Translations under genes and position numbers: made by a program
The notes under the pieces: generated by a model
The model's input: the letters and a program-made list of their open reading frames with translations, nothing else
The model's database searches: none
Told to the model about the DNA's origin: nothing
Assembly: GCA_964019425.1 (NCBI GenBank)
Contig: OZ025790.1
Span: forward strand, 62,001-126,000
Length of the DNA: 64,000 bases
Direction: 5' to 3'
DNA from: Flectonema sp. DT1601
Taxonomy: Eukaryota > Euglenozoa > Diplonemea > Diplonemida > Diplonemidae
Shown: in pieces, positions 21,481 through 32,628 of the stretch
Numbering within the stretch: the stretch's first letter is position 1
Layout: each line of letters starts with the position of its first letter

Positions 21481-23151
21481 TTAGTAGGTTTCCTCTCTTC
21501 CATAATTCTCAACTTTGTATTCGTACTTTGGCATCTCAAAAGTGAATGACTTTCCCGGATTATTCTTTCTAAACTCCTCCAAGTAAAATAAAAGCATCGC
21601 CACCACCACCACTCCGATGGTAATTCCGAGACCAACCCAGTACACTGTTCGTACTTTGTGACTGTCGGTAGTCTCTTGTTTGCGAAGTTGTTTTTTTTCT
21701 TTTGGATCGAGTGCTTGTTTTTGAAGGTTAAGATCCTGGTCAACCATCTTAGCGAGTCGTTTTGATTGTGCAGCAACTTGTTTTTGAGTTGGTTGTTCAG
21801 CAGTCTGCTGTACGTCTAGAATTTCTTGCATCGTCTTATCAAATTTACGAGCATCTCCCCATTGTAAAACTGAAACAGATGGATACACCAGGTATTGAAA
21901 ATATGATATAAACATCACAATAATACAAGCGATTCTAAATGAAGGAGGTACGTGCATGGCATAAGCACTGATGTCATCTAACGCAAGTTCGAAAGCAACT
22001 CTGATATACAAAGGGATGTTCATTCCTAATACAAGTGATCTTTGGAATATTGGATTTCCACCCTTGTAAGCTAACGAACAGAGTCCCCAATTGAGGAACA
22101 CATACGGTCTGTGTCGCATAATGAACGACATCGACCAACCCAATCCCATAAGAAGTTTCATCGCATGAGTGATGGTCATAAGATTCCATGAAAGGTAAAC
22201 AGTGAAATAGAGATAATAACCAGCAGCAGGTAATATAAAGAACACAAAGTAATAAGGTGTTTCATACCTGACATGATGATAGTCAGGGAATGCAGCAATC
22301 GATGATCCTCCCCAGATATTTTTAACATAACGAATACCTCGAAATAGAAGTGTCGCACTGTTGATTCCGATACCGAAGTCCCAAACGTACAACAACAGGA
22401 ATCCTGACTGTAGCAATGCTGCTATATTTGGATTGTGAGTTAAGAGAAGCATTGAGATGAACTCTGCTCCTTGAAATGATGTCGTGAAAACTTTATCAGT
22501 CATAATCTCAATAAATAACAACACATCTCTACTTCCATCTTTCATATCACTCGAGACGAGGTTGTCTTCTTTCTGAGCTTCCATTACCAAATGATAACTT
22601 TCTTTAATCTGTTCAAACTTGTCGAGATCTTGTTGAGTTGCTGTGTGTTTTAGTTTGTCAGGATGGTATCTTAAATACATTTCTTTCTTCGCTTTTTTAA
22701 TATCTTCGACTGAAGCTCCAGGTTTAAGACCAAGATTGTGATACAGCTCAGAAGAATCTGGATCCATTATGCTGTCCCACAATGGCCAGTTGGAGTAAAT
22801 ATAAATACTACACAAAGTTAGAATCGTCAACCATACAAATACAGTCGTCGGATCTTGTTTTTGATGACTGGGGTTTTCATTGGTACTTTCATTTTCATCT
22901 TTTTTATAATGTGATGGAGCAAGTCTAAGTAATCTGCAAGGATAACTTATGGAAGAAGGAACATTTTCTCTCCAGGTTTGTTTTGTTAAAGTCCATTTTT
23001 GAAATGCTTCTTTCAAAGCGAGTGTTGGTTCTAACTTCTCATTATCAGAAAATAATTGTTTATCTTGAGCAGTTCCCCATGCCAGTCGTCTTGCTTCTTC
23101 TCCTTCCACTTCGATCTTCTCCGCTCTCATCTTTGGGACACTAATTTTCAT
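21481..23151 (-). CDS. Multipass J-domain (DnaJ-like) membrane protein, 556 aa
   Basis: The J-domain is at residues about 135-190 with the diagnostic His-Pro-Asp at 163-165 that stimulates Hsp70 ATPase activity. A membrane span precedes it (about 103-125). After it come five or more hydrophobic segments between about 200 and 425, a charged coiled-coil stretch (about 435-500) and a last span (about 504-523) with a short acidic tail. The layout suggests an ER or organelle membrane co-chaperone, but I see no Sec63 Brl domain. The ATG at 23151 is the most natural start, with another at 23130. The frame continues upstream through about 266 glutamine codons to 24006, so a poly-Gln N-terminus cannot be excluded. 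Confidence 0.8.
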   Translation of the reverse strand: MKISVPKMRAEKIEVEGEEARRLAWGTAQDKQLFSDNEKLEPTLALKEAFQKWTLTKQTWRENVPSSISYPCRLLRLAPSHYKKDENESTNENPSHQKQDPTTVFVWLTILTLCSIYIYSNWPLWDSIMDPDSSELYHNLGLKPGASVEDIKKAKKEMYLRYHPDKLKHTATQQDLDKFEQIKESYHLVMEAQKEDNLVSSDMKDGSRDVLLFIEIMTDKVFTTSFQGAEFISMLLLTHNPNIAALLQSGFLLLYVWDFGIGINSATLLFRGIRYVKNIWGGSSIAAFPDYHHVRYETPYYFVFFILPAAGYYLYFTVYLSWNLMTITHAMKLLMGLGWSMSFIMRHRPYVFLNWGLCSLAYKGGNPIFQRSLVLGMNIPLYIRVAFELALDDISAYAMHVPPSFRIACIIVMFISYFQYLVYPSVSVLQWGDARKFDKTMQEILDVQQTAEQPTQKQVAAQSKRLAKMVDQDLNLQKQALDPKEKKQLRKQETTDSHKVRTVYWVGLGITIGVVVVAMLLFYLEEFRKNNPGKSFTFEMPKYEYKVENYGREETY

Positions 23152-23182
23152 TATGTTGCAAAACCTTCTAAATCTGATTTTG

Positions 23183-24905
<1,723 letters not shown>

Positions 24906-25357
24906 TTATACTATTACCAAAAAGTAACCAGCAGCATCTTTGTAGTCGAGAGGATGTGAATCTCGGACTTCTTTTTGATCGTTGTGGTCATTCATTTTTT
25001 GATCTCTTCCAAAGTTATCTTTTGTAAAATTTTCAATTTCATCTTCTTCCCTGTTCCTCTTCATTCGTCCCTTGTTCAGATATTTATTGAATTGAATTAC
25101 TTGTATTGGACTTTGAGAATTTAATCTTTTGTTTTTGACTCTCTTCGTCTATTAACGGGTTTTTGACGCCAACCATTTGTGTTTCCGGAGATAGCATGAA
25201 CTGTTTTTGTTCATACTCTGGCTTTTTTATGTTTAGTCTCATCGAAAGCTGTCTTTTGGATTGGAATCAAAATTCCATTTCGGTAATTTGTCACCAACAC
25301 TGCACCGAGAGAAATAAAAATAACAATCGCTGTCGGCGATAATTTTTCATATAACAT
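24906..25357 (-). pseudogene. Frameshifted gene for a small single-pass membrane protein, about 149 aa
   Basis: An ATG at 25357 opens a coding-looking frame with an N-terminal hydrophobic anchor (about residues 8-25). The frame then breaks twice. Ignoring one base in the 6-nt run at 25223-25228 restores a polar frame, and ignoring one base in the 5-nt run at 25132-25136 restores a charged, Asn/Lys/Glu-rich frame that ends at a TAA at 24906. Both breaks lie in A homopolymers (coding strand), which points to assembly error as strongly as to gene decay. The family is not recognised. The protein would have a short lumenal or cytosolic head and a hydrophilic tail. Confidence 0.5.
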
Positions 25358-26150
25358 ATTCTTATTCCAGAGTGAATTTTTCACGATATCAATTTTCCCC
25401 TTTATCAGACTCTGATCCCACTTTTCTTACTCCAACTATTACTTAAAACATCTCACCCACCCTTCCCGCCGGTGTCCCGTTGAACCGAATCGGGCCTGGC
25501 ACAAGTCTACGCAGAAGTAACCTGCACCCTTTCACAGTGTAGATACTTCACACTTCCAGTGTTTGTCTACCTTCATTCTTAACTTATACTTCTTTCTTTC
25601 AGGTGCATTTTCTGATGGAAAGCGTACTACCAATTGTACTGAACTAGTATTATGTTAAAAATTACTTACTCAGCCCTGATACTTCCCAATGGGGAAGAGT
25701 CCAACAGCCATGCTGTAATACTGCGAAAGGGAAAAGTGATTTAAAAGATAGCAGATAAGAAAGAGGCCATACAAGTTAGGGAGGGAGAATGATTCCACAA
25801 AAACCTCGCGACACCACGAGGAGGTGTGCGCATTCGGCCTTGACCACTATAAAATAACTTTCGTTTGATGTATTTTACGAATAAGTTGCAAATACTTTCC
25901 GTCCCAATATCGGCGGAGGAAAGGGAAAAAAAAGGAAATGGCTTTAACTTAAACTAACACGGAAATTGGGAAACATAAAACTATTTTATTGTTTTCCAGT
26001 CCGAACAATATTTTTCAGTACCTTATAATACTTAAAACAAAAATATAAAAAATAAATGACAACCAAGAATCAATTCAACACTTTACATTTAACAGACCGT
26101 TCAAAGAGAGCTCTATTATTTTGAGGCAGCTGGACAGTTTTCAGGGAGTT
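25358..26150. other. Intergenic spacer with two GC-richer islands
   Basis: Mostly AT-rich. Two short GC-richer islands stand out (about 25465-25565 and 25795-25850). The second can form a small hairpin (CCTCG, then CGAGG). No gene or known RNA was recognised in either. Confidence 0.4.
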
Positions 26151-28574
26151 TTATTTATTGAGGAAGCGCTCACCAATTTCCTTCACATCACTAAGACTGG
26201 AAAGGTCAAGAGAAGTGATTTCTGAACACCCAGACAAGAAATAATTTCCAATACTGGTGACACTACTAAGACTGGAAAGGTCAAGAGAAGTGATTTCTGA
26301 ACACCCAGACAAGAAATAATTTCCAATACTGGTGACACTACTAAGACTGGAAAGGTCAAGAGAAGTGATTTCTGAACACCCAGACAAGAAATAATTTCCA
26401 ATACTGGTGACACTACTAAGACCTGAAAGGTCAAGAGAAGTGATTTCTGAACATTCATACAAGAAGTCACCTCCAATACTGGTGACACTACTAAGACTGG
26501 AAAGGTCAAGAGTAGTGATTTTTAAACATTCAAACAAAAAACGATTTCCAATACTGGTGACACTACTAAGACCTGAAAGGTCAAGAGAAGTGATTTCTGA
26601 ACAATTTACCAAAAAACTATCTCCAATACTGGTGACACTACTAAGACTGGAAAGGTCAAGAGTAGTGATTTTTAAACATTCAAACAAAAAACGATTTCCA
26701 ATACTGGTGACACTACTAAGACCTGAAAGGTCAAGAGAAGTGATTTCTGAACAATTTACCAAAAAACTATCTCCAATACTGGTGACACTACTAAGACTGG
26801 AAAGGTCAAGAGTAGTGATTTTTAAACATTCAAACAAAAAACGATTTCCAATACTGGTGACACTACTAAGACCTGAAAGGTCAAGAGAAGTGATTTTTGA
26901 ACAATTACACAAAAAACCATATCCAATACTGGTGACACTACTAAGACTGGAAAGGTCAAGAGAAGTGATTTTTGAACAATTACACAAAAAACCATTTCCA
27001 ATACTGGTGACACTACTAAGACTGGAAAGGTCAAGAGAAGTGATTTCTGAACATTCATACAAGAAGTAATCTCCAATACTGGTGACACTACTAAGACCTG
27101 AAAGGTCAAGAGAAGTGATTTCTGAACTATTTACCAAAAAACTATCTCCAATACTGGTGACACTACTAAGACCTGAAAGGTCAAGAGAAGTGATTTCTGA
27201 ACTATTTACCAAAAAACTATCTCCAATACTGGTGACACTACTAAGACTAGAAAGGTCAAGAGTAGTGATTTCTGAACATTTCAACAAAAAACGATTTCCA
27301 ATACTGGTGACACTACTAAGACATGAAATGTCAAGAGAAGTGATTTTTGAACAATTACACAAAAAACCATTTCCAATACTGGTGACACTACTAAGACTGG
27401 AAAGGTCAAGAGAAGTGATTTCTGAACATTCATACAAGAAGTAATCTCCAATACTGGTGACACTACTAAGACCTGAAAGGTCAAGAGAAGTGATTTCTGA
27501 ACAATTTACCAAAAAACTATCTCCAATACTGGTGACACTACTAAGACTGGAAAGGTCAAGAGTAGTGATTTTTAAACATTCAAACAAAAAACGATTTCCA
27601 ATACTGGTGACACTACTAAGACCTGAAAGGTCAAGAGAAGTGATTTTTGAACAATTACACAAAAAACCATATCCAATACTGGTGACACTACTAAGACTGG
27701 AAAGGTCAAGAGAAGTGATTTTTGAACAATTACACAAAAAACCATTTCCAATACTGGTGACACTACTAAGACTGGAAAGGTCAAGAGAAGTGATTTCTGA
27801 ACATTCATACAAGAAGTAATCTCCAATACTGGTGACACTACTAAGACCTGAAAGGTCAAGAGAAGTGATTTCTGAACTATTTACCAAAAAACTATCTCCA
27901 ATACTGGTGACACTACTAAGACCTGAAAGGTCAAGAGAAGTGATTTCTGAACTATTTACCAAAAAACTATCTCCAATACTGGTGACACTACTAAGACTAG
28001 AAAGGTCAAGAGTAGTGATTTCTGAACATTTCAACAAAAAACGATTTCCAATACTGGTGACACTACTAAGACATGAAATGTCAAGAGAAGTGATTTTTGA
28101 ACAATTTTTCAAGAAGTCATCTCCAATAGCAGTAACCTGTGAGATGACCGTGCTATTGCAATTTGAATGGCGGAAGGAAATCCGTTTGGCATCTGAAGGA
28201 AGCAACTCCTCGTCAATAGTGAGGCAACCATCCACCGAGAATGTGGGAGTGTCCAGACATAAATCCTCCGTAATGTGGTCTCTGATCCAAAGAAGCAGCT
28301 TCTCTCTTTTCCTATCATCAACAAACCAACATTTACCGAAGATCCGAACCAGCTTCTCCCATATTTCCAACTCGCTGTTTGCACCCACTCCATGATCTGC
28401 TAGCCGATCACTGTCGCAAAGGGCATCACCAGCGAACGACAGTTCAATTTCCTCCAGATCGACATCCCACTCTCCAGCCGCTGCCGTCAACACGTCGCCC
28501 ACAACAGAATCAGCACCAACTGTGACTGACACCGCAGGGAATCCTAAATCCGGACACGTCACGAAAACTTGCAT
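26151..28574 (-). CDS. Ubiquitin-like plus leucine-rich-repeat protein, 807 aa
   Basis: Residues about 1-72 look like a ubiquitin-like beta-grasp domain. A linker of about 60 residues follows, then about 26 tandem 25-residue repeats of the form LSSVTSIGDSFLVNSSEITS plus LDLS(S/G). This is a BspA/Treponema-type leucine-rich repeat, which forms a curved solenoid for protein binding. There is no signal peptide or membrane span, so it is probably cytosolic. Repeats are very similar in DNA as well as protein, which implies recent expansion or homogenisation. Such UBL/LRR fusions could act as adaptors in ubiquitin-linked recognition, but I cannot name a substrate. Confidence 0.8.
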   Translation of the reverse strand: MQVFVTCPDLGFPAVSVTVGADSVVGDVLTAAAGEWDVDLEEIELSFAGDALCDSDRLADHGVGANSELEIWEKLVRIFGKCWFVDDRKREKLLLWIRDHITEDLCLDTPTFSVDGCLTIDEELLPSDAKRISFRHSNCNSTVISQVTAIGDDFLKNCSKITSLDISCLSSVTSIGNRFLLKCSEITTLDLSSLSSVTSIGDSFLVNSSEITSLDLSGLSSVTSIGDSFLVNSSEITSLDLSGLSSVTSIGDYFLYECSEITSLDLSSLSSVTSIGNGFLCNCSKITSLDLSSLSSVTSIGYGFLCNCSKITSLDLSGLSSVTSIGNRFLFECLKITTLDLSSLSSVTSIGDSFLVNCSEITSLDLSGLSSVTSIGDYFLYECSEITSLDLSSLSSVTSIGNGFLCNCSKITSLDISCLSSVTSIGNRFLLKCSEITTLDLSSLSSVTSIGDSFLVNSSEITSLDLSGLSSVTSIGDSFLVNSSEITSLDLSGLSSVTSIGDYFLYECSEITSLDLSSLSSVTSIGNGFLCNCSKITSLDLSSLSSVTSIGYGFLCNCSKITSLDLSGLSSVTSIGNRFLFECLKITTLDLSSLSSVTSIGDSFLVNCSEITSLDLSGLSSVTSIGNRFLFECLKITTLDLSSLSSVTSIGDSFLVNCSEITSLDLSGLSSVTSIGNRFLFECLKITTLDLSSLSSVTSIGGDFLYECSEITSLDLSGLSSVTSIGNYFLSGCSEITSLDLSSLSSVTSIGNYFLSGCSEITSLDLSSLSSVTSIGNYFLSGCSEITSLDLSSLSDVKEIGERFLNK
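26181..28115 (-). repeat. 75-nt coding LRR repeats with a 750-nt higher-order repeat
   Basis: About 26 copies of a 75-nt unit. A 10-unit block is duplicated: the stretch around 26822-27109 encodes exactly the same sequence as 27572-27859, 750 nt apart. Silent as well as coding positions agree, so the block duplication is recent. Confidence 0.9.
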
Positions 28575-29091
28575 TGTTGTTATTTTTGCTTTTTTTTTTT
28601 AGTAATCTACTGAAAGAAAAAAAGATTTACTAATCTTGCTGAAGTGTTCCAAACGGTAAAGTAATAAGGAAAAACTGAAAAGCAGCTTCCATTCCTGAAC
28701 AGTGCAACATATTCTGTGGTTGTAATTTCCTATAAAATACTATTACGGCTCTACTCTGTTTGTAAACACTTCCTTTGAACAGCTACGGATATTAACTTCC
28801 CAAGGATAAGAACTAATGAAAGCAACAAAAACAACCAAAGCCTTGTTATGAGGAACTGTTACGGAAACATATTGCACGTGGCCACTAATTATGGTTTTTG
28901 TGCCGCCTTTTAACTTTAAATTATTTCCTTAACAGAGGTAAAGCAAGATGTGTAAGTAAATGCTGTATATTCAAACAGCCAACAAACAGGACAAATAGCG
29001 TTTCGAAAAAGATAATCCAAAAAAAAGGGTTTTAAAAAGAAACAACAAACCAAACCGATTACAATACTTTATATTAATGATCACACCACTA
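28575..29091. other. Intergenic spacer
   Basis: AT-rich, with a T run just upstream of the LRR gene start. No gene is seen. Confidence 0.5.
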
Positions 29092-29736
29092 TTATGTTGC
29101 TGACGTATCGAGTTGAGAACGTCTCTTTTGACTATTCGGAGGTCTGGGTGTTAAGAGATTCAAGGTCTCTCCCTGAGCATCTTCAACGTAATTTGTTATT
29201 TCTGTGAAGCTATCCTTTTTGAAGAGAGAAGCAGTAAATGTCGGGAGGGTAGCACGTTCATCATCCGAATCAGTGTCTAAAGTATCAACATGTTGTCCAT
29301 CATTGAGGACTAGTAGAATGCGATCTTTATTACTTTGAAATGATTGAATCGGAGGGACTCTGTAAGAAGGAAAGAATCGAGAGACTACTGGAGAACGTTT
29401 CCTAACTTTAGTTGTAAAAGGAAATCGATGGTTAATATCTGAGAGGACAAACTTTGACGCCGACATCACTGCTGCCAAATTCCTCGACCGCGGGTTTGGT
29501 GCGCCAGGTCGTAAATCAGTTGTTGATAAATCAATCTTATCAGTTCTTTTAGGTTTCTTTTCTTCTGTACTGACGATTGGTAGCCTGTTTATTATTTCCC
29601 TCGCTGGTCTCGCTCTTTTTACTTCTCTCTTACCAACCAACTCACCCATTGCGAACTGACTGAAAAGTTCAACGCATCCCTTCTCTTGAACTGCTCTGGT
29701 CCTTTCCTTCTCTCTTCTTCCCAGAACTCGAGCCAT
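29092..29736 (-). CDS. Hypothetical basic disordered protein, 214 aa
   Basis: Not recognised. The ORF has a normal ATG. The N-terminal half is rich in Arg and Lys (several basic clusters such as Lys-Arg-Ala-Arg). The middle contains a few aromatic residues and an Asp/Glu cluster near 155-165, and the end is Ser/Pro/Arg-rich. There is no membrane span or Cys motif. Composition suggests an intrinsically disordered, possibly nucleic-acid- or cytoskeleton-associated protein; that is inference. It is in the same orientation as its neighbours. Confidence 0.6.
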   Translation of the reverse strand: MARVLGRREKERTRAVQEKGCVELFSQFAMGELVGKREVKRARPAREIINRLPIVSTEEKKPKRTDKIDLSTTDLRPGAPNPRSRNLAAVMSASKFVLSDINHRFPFTTKVRKRSPVVSRFFPSYRVPPIQSFQSNKDRILLVLNDGQHVDTLDTDSDDERATLPTFTASLFKKDSFTEITNYVEDAQGETLNLLTPRPPNSQKRRSQLDTSAT

Positions 29737-29979
29737 GCTCTTGATGGCTGACTAGAATGTGAAAATAATATTAAAAAACCTCTCTAGCCGTACACGGAAT
29801 AGTGTCTTGTAACTGGATGAGAAAATTGATTTTTTTTTTTTTTTTTAAGAAAATTAAAACAACCAAAAACATCCTCAGCGGTTATCATCAGACCAGGAAA
29901 AACCAATTCCACAAAAGACAGAAGACAAGAAACTAAAAAACAGAAAATAAGGAAGTAAGATATAGTGAAGCCGCTATTA

Positions 29980-30014
<35 letters not shown>

Positions 30015-30398
30015 CCCTCCATGTAACCACACGGCTATCCACAACACATCATCTCAAAATTAATTAATTCCCAGCAGATATCATTTCTGTACCAACGAAA
30101 GCAACAAAATCTAACAAATTTTATTGTAAAGAATGCTGTGTGTTCTTTCCGCCCACTCGCCTTGCTAATATACGACCCTCTCGTTATTTTATTTGTTAAA
30201 TTTTTTTTTTTTTTCCAATCACAGATTGTGACTGCATTTGTCGGACCATGAAGGGTTGGGGGAAAAAAAGAAAGAAAAAAAAAAAAATACATCAGCGGCA
30301 ACCGATGTCGTGTCGCAGAATTAATTTTTTACAATAATATCACACAAGCATCTGCAAGTTTTAATTAGAAGTTAACCAGAAAGTATAGTGTTGCGATA
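29737..30398. other. Intergenic spacer with long homopolymers
   Basis: Holds T runs near 29830-29847, 29982-30014 and 30198-30214 and A runs near 30277-30287. No gene is seen. Confidence 0.5.
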
Positions 30399-31933
30399 CT
30401 AGCTGGCTTCCTTCTCAAGGTGTTCAAAGAATTCACGTGCTCCCTGATCACAGGACATGTATTCATCCCAAATTACTTGACGGATGTCGATATCATCTTT
30501 TAATCGAAATGTGAATATTTCAGCAGTGTCCAACGAACCAAACTGTAACTCACTACTAGTGAAGTACTCATGGTTTAGTGCGTTCGCTATGGAAATTCGT
30601 TCAGCAGGATGTAGTTGAAGCATTTTTTCAAGGATATCTGTTGTGGGGTTGAGTTTTTTTTTGTCTGCAGCTTCTCCTCAAACGTTTTTTTGTTAAGATA
30701 AAAGCATACCAATCTCAGCCTCTGGATAAGGTTCCCCACTGACATCCGTTTTTGATTCGTACTTCTGACGGAGAGAGACGGAGTTTGAAAGTTTTTGACC
30801 AACAAGACTTTTAAAATATTCTTTTTCTTTCTTTGGAAGATCGAATTTATCGATGTCATCACCAGTGACTCCAACTTGTGAAAGTATCGCTTCGATTGCA
30901 TGGAAATCAGTGTTTTGGGATTCTGAATATTTTTTACTTTTTTTTTGAATTTCCGAAACACAAAACAAAAATAAGAATAACTCACATACCTATAAGAGGC
31001 TTTCCGTCACCATTCATAAGCTCAGCTAAGATAACACCACAAGACCACATGTCAAGAGCCTGAGGATTCTCTACAGGTGTCTTACGAGTGAGATCATAAA
31101 TATTACTATTCGAGTCTTCAGATGGAGGTCGATCAGATACTAAAGACTCAAAGAATGATTCAGGAGATCGATAGAACAAAGTTGTTGTACCACTCTGAGC
31201 AGTGAGTGAAGTGTCAGTAGGTTGGTAGCCACGACCAGATCCGAGATCGCAGAGGGCTAGAGAAGCTGTTTCCGGTCTGATTAAAATATTTTCTGGTTTT
31301 AGATCCCTATGAACACAACCAGCATCAAACATTGCATACAGTCCATGCAACACTTGAAACATAAAGTAACATCTGTACAGCGCTGTTACTTTAGTCTCGC
31401 TGGTCATTAGTTGTCGTAAAGTCATATCGTACAAGTCGAGTACGACGTAAACAACATTAAAATTCTTTTTTCGTTCCAAATATGAAAGTGAATCATCTTC
31501 AGGATTACCCAAAGGTACAATTATCTCGTAGGCTCGAAGGATGTTTGAGTGGCTTCCGTCTTCAGTCTTCGTCATCGTACTGAAATGTCGAAGTAATTTT
31601 AGTTCTCTGACCGCAGACTTCTTTAGTAATGGATTCATGTCGTCGAATAATCCTTTCCATTTCTTTACAGCTACCCATCTTTCCTCTTTCGTATCGTAAG
31701 CCTTCGCTACAGCACCGTATGCTCCGTGACCCAGACCGTGTTCCTTTTCATCCATCTGATACCGGACTGGTAGTTCAAAACACTGCGTTGGTTTATAATA
31801 ATAAAGAAATGATACTCAACTACGACAGAGAGGATCAGTGTTCAGAATAACAAATAACGCATACCTCATCTTCCTTTGATTCGAACGGCACAACGTAACG
31901 TTTTACAGCCATCGGATGTGTAGCCTCACACAT
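30399..31933 (-). CDS. MAPK/CMGC-type protein kinase, 437 aa, three introns
   Basis: Four exons on the minus strand: 31933-31865, 31782-30990, 30922-30710 and 30637-30399. All joins keep frame and restore kinase sequence across the junctions. The product has the Gly-rich loop (residues 39-48), Val-Ala-Val-Lys with K63, and His-Arg-Asp-Leu-Lys-Pro-Glu-Asn. It also has a MAPK-like Asp-Met-Trp-Ser-Cys-Gly helix and an Ile-Leu-Glu-Lys-Met-Leu-Gln-Leu-His-Pro C-lobe motif. Two departures: Asp-Leu-Gly replaces Asp-Phe-Gly, and the activation segment (Thr/Ser-rich, ending Phe-Tyr-Arg-Ser-Pro-Glu) has no Thr-x-Tyr. Such MAPK-like kinases often act in flagellar or growth signalling. The ATG at 31912 is an alternative start. 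Confidence 0.85.
30638..30709 (-). other. Kinase intron 3, 72 nt, phase 1
   Basis: Starts GTATGC and ends CAACAG. Removal restores the C-lobe motif Asp-Ile-Leu-Glu-Lys-Met-Leu across the junction. Confidence 0.88.
30923..30989 (-). other. Kinase intron 2, 67 nt, phase 1
   Basis: Starts GTATGTGAG and ends ATTCAG. Without removal the frame stops three codons later. With removal it joins Gly-Lys-Pro-Leu-Ile to the following C-lobe sequence. Confidence 0.88.
31783..31864 (-). other. Kinase intron 1, 82 nt, phase 0
   Basis: Starts GTATGC and ends GCAG. Removal joins an N-terminal 23-residue exon to the exon encoding the Gly-rich loop. The unspliced frame carries a TGA inside the intron. Confidence 0.8.
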
Positions 31934-32628
31934 TGTGAGGAAAATATCTCCTCACGGCTACCTGATAATATGAAATGGTAATGTAAAAGAGAATCAACTG
32001 GAATTATAAAATATGTGACACGAGACGATACAATAACATCCCAATTGACTGCTGCTGCTGTCGCAGATATTTTTATATCACTGTTAGAGATTACGAAAGT
32101 TGATAAAAAATAATTTTAAAAACAAAATAAAACCAACAGAGTCAATCGCAAACGCGTATTAACTAAGTTTAAACAGAACTAAGAAATAACAACACAAATA
32201 AATTATTATTTTCATTCTAATTGATCTAAATAATAAAATGGGGAAAAAAACAAATCCACCCAAAAAGTTTGAAGAAACGAAAATATAACATCAAAACATT
32301 TTAGCTGGACTTATATAGGTTTTTTTTTCCCATAAATAAATATAATGCTATTGCTGTAACGAACGGTAATATCACTACTAACAATCTAATAAGGCAAGGG
32401 GGGCGGATTCACAGTCTTTTTCTATGAAGAAAACGATGAAAAGAATAATATAAAAAAAAAAAGAAAAGAAAAAAAGTTACGTCACAAAGCAAAGTTTCCC
32501 CCTTTTAAAGAAAAAACAAATACAGTGGATGTGTGCGACTAAGGGAGTCAGTGAAAAGTCCAAACAAACAAAACGGACCGATATATATTTTTTAACACAA
32601 GAAAATAAATAAAAACAGAAAATAAGAA
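31934..32628. other. Intergenic spacer
   Basis: AT-rich with A runs near 32451-32475. A 7-bp hairpin (GTGAGGA, then TCCTCAC) lies at about 31935-31955, just upstream of the kinase start. No gene is seen. Confidence 0.45.
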
